DNA of 35,597 bases from CAWACC01 sp964390695 (lineage in GTDB: Bacteria; Chlamydiota; Chlamydiia; Chlamydiales; Parachlamydiaceae). Under the pieces are notes generated by a model. That model had not been told where the DNA came from and did not search any database. It worked only from the letters and a program-made list of their open reading frames with translations. Location of the stretch: the NCBI GenBank assembly GCA_964390695.1, contig CAYMKI010000014.1, positions 1 through 35,597 of the forward strand. The letters are read 5' to 3'. Positions 33,829-35,597 of this stretch are shown here, one piece after another. The first letter of the stretch is position 1. Each line of letters opens with the position of its first letter. The position numbers and the translations under genes are program-made.

Positions 33829-35597
33829 ATGGGCGAACCAAATGTTGATAATAAAAATTTGTCATATCACGCTACTTCAAATCCTGACCAAGAGGGTATT
33901 ACAAGTGAAACACGAAAGACTAAGCCGCGAATTATTCCCTTTAGCACAATGTCATCAAAAATAAATGAATTAAAAGTTAAATTAAGAAATAACGATGTAA
34001 ATAATCAAACTGAAAGAAGATCTTTGTTGAGTATTATTAAAAATAAAGTAAAGGTTTTATTTAACAATAGAAAATCGTTTACTTATGCAGTATCAAATGT
34101 GGGTATGGATGGTGGTTTGGCAAAATTAAATGAAGCTATAAATCGTAATAATAGTGGTAATTTAAAAGTTGTTGATTATAGGAACGAATGTTTTGAAAAA
34201 ATTATTGACAACGGAAAGGTTGTAATCAAAGTATTAGAAAATTCAAAAGATAATTCATTAAAAGAATTTAGAGATCAATTAGAAAAAATTGTTAACCTTA
34301 AAAAGCCTTCGGATGGAAAAACATTTTTTACCGAGAAAGAAGTATTTACTAAAGAAGAAGAGGATATTATAAACAAGCTTGTAGAATTTCTTTCTGACCA
34401 TAACAATTGCCGAAAACTAGTAGAAGCTGATAAAGCTTACATGGCAGCTAATAAGAAAGTGGGTCAATATGAGAAATCTTTAGCGATAGGTTACACAGAT
34501 CCAATATTTAAATACTATAATTTAATAAAGGTGTTCAATCGGCTTACATATGATGAAAAAAACGATTTAGAAAATGTAAAGACTTATGTGAAAGTTAACG
34601 TAGAAGAAGTCATCAAGGATCGATTAAAAGAAATTGAAAATAACGATGTGATCTTAACTCATGAGCTAGATATTCACTCAGATTTATGTAAGGAAATTGC
34701 AAAAAATCAAGATAAACAAGTATTTATTGGTTCCGATCTACAACCGTCCATCATAATTAATAAAAGCAGATTTAGTGTTAACGACATAAATTTAACGTCT
34801 TTTAAAAATGAAGGAGATAATATTTCAGACAGTTCGTGCGGTGTGGTGCGCGTGTATGCACATGATGGAGTTAAAGACGATGGAAAAAAAAGCAAAATTA
34901 AATTTAATTTAAATGATGATGGTTCTATATCCAGCGAAGGATATAGAATTGTTCTGGCATATGATTTAAAGACAAAAAAAAATATCCTATTTTGTTCGAT
35001 TGGATTATTAGGATATGGTATAGGAACTCAAAAAGAGAGACACGACGAGACGTATAATAAACTAAAAGAAATTCAATTTCTTCTAAATAAATTAGCTAAA
35101 GACAATAACGTAAGCGCAACAGTTGTTGGTGGCGATTTTAATTCTGTAAAGGAAAAGGTAGGAGAAGAAGGATTAAGTCCATTGGGTGCTTTGAAACATC
35201 ACGATAAACAAAGAAATATAACATCCGAGGACCCCAAACATAATAGATATCGAAGGTTAAAATTTGACTCAGCTACTGAGGTCGCTCCTTCGGGATTTAT
35301 GCAGACGGGATATTCTGCGGTCAGACAAATTGATCATGTATTTTTAAAAGTACAAAAAAATATGAAGGTAAAAACCTTTCAAGGTGATGTAGCAGGTAGA
35401 CCCATTGGAAGCATGCAAACACAACATGAAGAGGTCTATGACCACAAAACTATTTTCGGAAATATTGAGGTAAAATCTAAATTTGGTTTCGTTAAATCGA
35501 AAGCAAAACCCGTCATGAAACCAACAGAAAGTCAAACAGAACGATTTCATAAAATTAGACAGGATGCCATCAAAGAAAATAAGAGTGTATATGCCAC
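33829..35597 (+). CDS. AT-rich EEP-fold (endonuclease/exonuclease/phosphatase) protein, 3' end outside window
   Basis: The frame runs open from the ATG at 33829 to the window end, at least 589 residues. CAGGGGG before TAAATATG is a good ribosome binding site. EEP motifs appear in order: a strand with Asn90 (TYAVSNVGMDGG), ILTHELD with Glu279 as metal ligand, VVGGDFNS with Asp436 and Asn438, RQIDHVFL with Asp502 and His503, and VYDHKTIFG with Asp538 and His539. The family includes DNase I, inositol phosphatases and CdtB. An insert of about 180 charged residues separates the first two motifs. After the strand NILFCSIGLLGYG the usual HL motif is not obvious. The first 80 residues are polar and Ser/Asn/Lys-rich, as in many secreted effectors. 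Base composition is far more AT-rich than neighbouring genes, suggesting transfer. Nuclease or phosphatase activity cannot be chosen from sequence. Confidence 0.75.
   Translation, partial: MGEPNVDNKNLSYHATSNPDQEGITSETRKTKPRIIPFSTMSSKINELKVKLRNNDVNNQTERRSLLSIIKNKVKVLFNNRKSFTYAVSNVGMDGGLAKLNEAINRNNSGNLKVVDYRNECFEKIIDNGKVVIKVLENSKDNSLKEFRDQLEKIVNLKKPSDGKTFFTEKEVFTKEEEDIINKLVEFLSDHNNCRKLVEADKAYMAANKKVGQYEKSLAIGYTDPIFKYYNLIKVFNRLTYDEKNDLENVKTYVKVNVEEVIKDRLKEIENNDVILTHELDIHSDLCKEIAKNQDKQVFIGSDLQPSIIINKSRFSVNDINLTSFKNEGDNISDSSCGVVRVYAHDGVKDDGKKSKIKFNLNDDGSISSEGYRIVLAYDLKTKKNILFCSIGLLGYGIGTQKERHDETYNKLKEIQFLLNKLAKDNNVSATVVGGDFNSVKEKVGEEGLSPLGALKHHDKQRNITSEDPKHNRYRRLKFDSATEVAPSGFMQTGYSAVRQIDHVFLKVQKNMKVKTFQGDVAGRPIGSMQTQHEEVYDHKTIFGNIEVKSKFGFVKSKAKPVMKPTESQTERFHKIRQDAIKENKSVYA

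Overview
The window is best read as a chromosomal segment of an environmental chlamydia (order Parachlamydiales). The main reason is a recF-dnaN / smpB and folD-apbE neighbourhood that, as I remember it, matches a contiguous block in Chlamydia (recF, dnaN, smpB, apbE, folD). Around this core lie very large helix-rich proteins, an ankyrin protein and other effector-like genes typical of amoeba-associated chlamydiae. No rRNA, tRNA, CRISPR array or intact insertion sequence was seen.

Layout. (1) 1-493: the 3' end of a probable alpha/beta-hydrolase. (2) 490-13030: a divergent pair, a 3210-residue DUF3638/DUF3645-type ATPase on the minus strand and a 904-residue protein with nine exact-length 35-residue repeats on the plus strand. 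(3) 13141-17308: an MHS-type transporter, a small exported protein, folD-apbE and a small cytosolic protein. (4) 17535-23144: a 448-residue unknown, an ankyrin protein, then recF-dnaN divergent from smpB. (5) 23220-28761: two tandem paralogues of about 905 residues; the first is cut by a run of ten Ns that appears to stand for no missing sequence. (6) 28775-32920: a crotonase-family enzyme, a 1 kb repeat field, then a DUF2760-Hsp70 pair. (7) 32921-35597: a second repeat field, then a strikingly AT-rich gene, cut by the window end, with the motifs of the endonuclease/exonuclease/phosphatase (EEP) fold.

The most interesting signal links regions 2 and 5. The N-terminal part of the giant ATPase and both tandem paralogues carry the same ordered residues: His, then Asp/Asn 19-20 residues later, then Gln exactly five residues before Cys. 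This is the layout of CE-clan (Ulp1/YopJ-like) cysteine proteases, a fold that intracellular bacteria often use as deubiquitinating, deSUMOylating or acetylating effectors. With the ankyrin protein, the 35-residue-repeat protein and the EEP-fold protein, the window looks rich in host-interaction candidates set among housekeeping genes.

The gene-free stretches are not empty. They hold several copies, in both orientations, of a composite repeat (a GCCCTTGCC-rich part, a CTAATCCC/AATTGAACCAC part and an AGAGCAGTGAGAC part), a three-unit 110-bp tandem array, a 73-bp tandem duplication and three REP-like palindromes.
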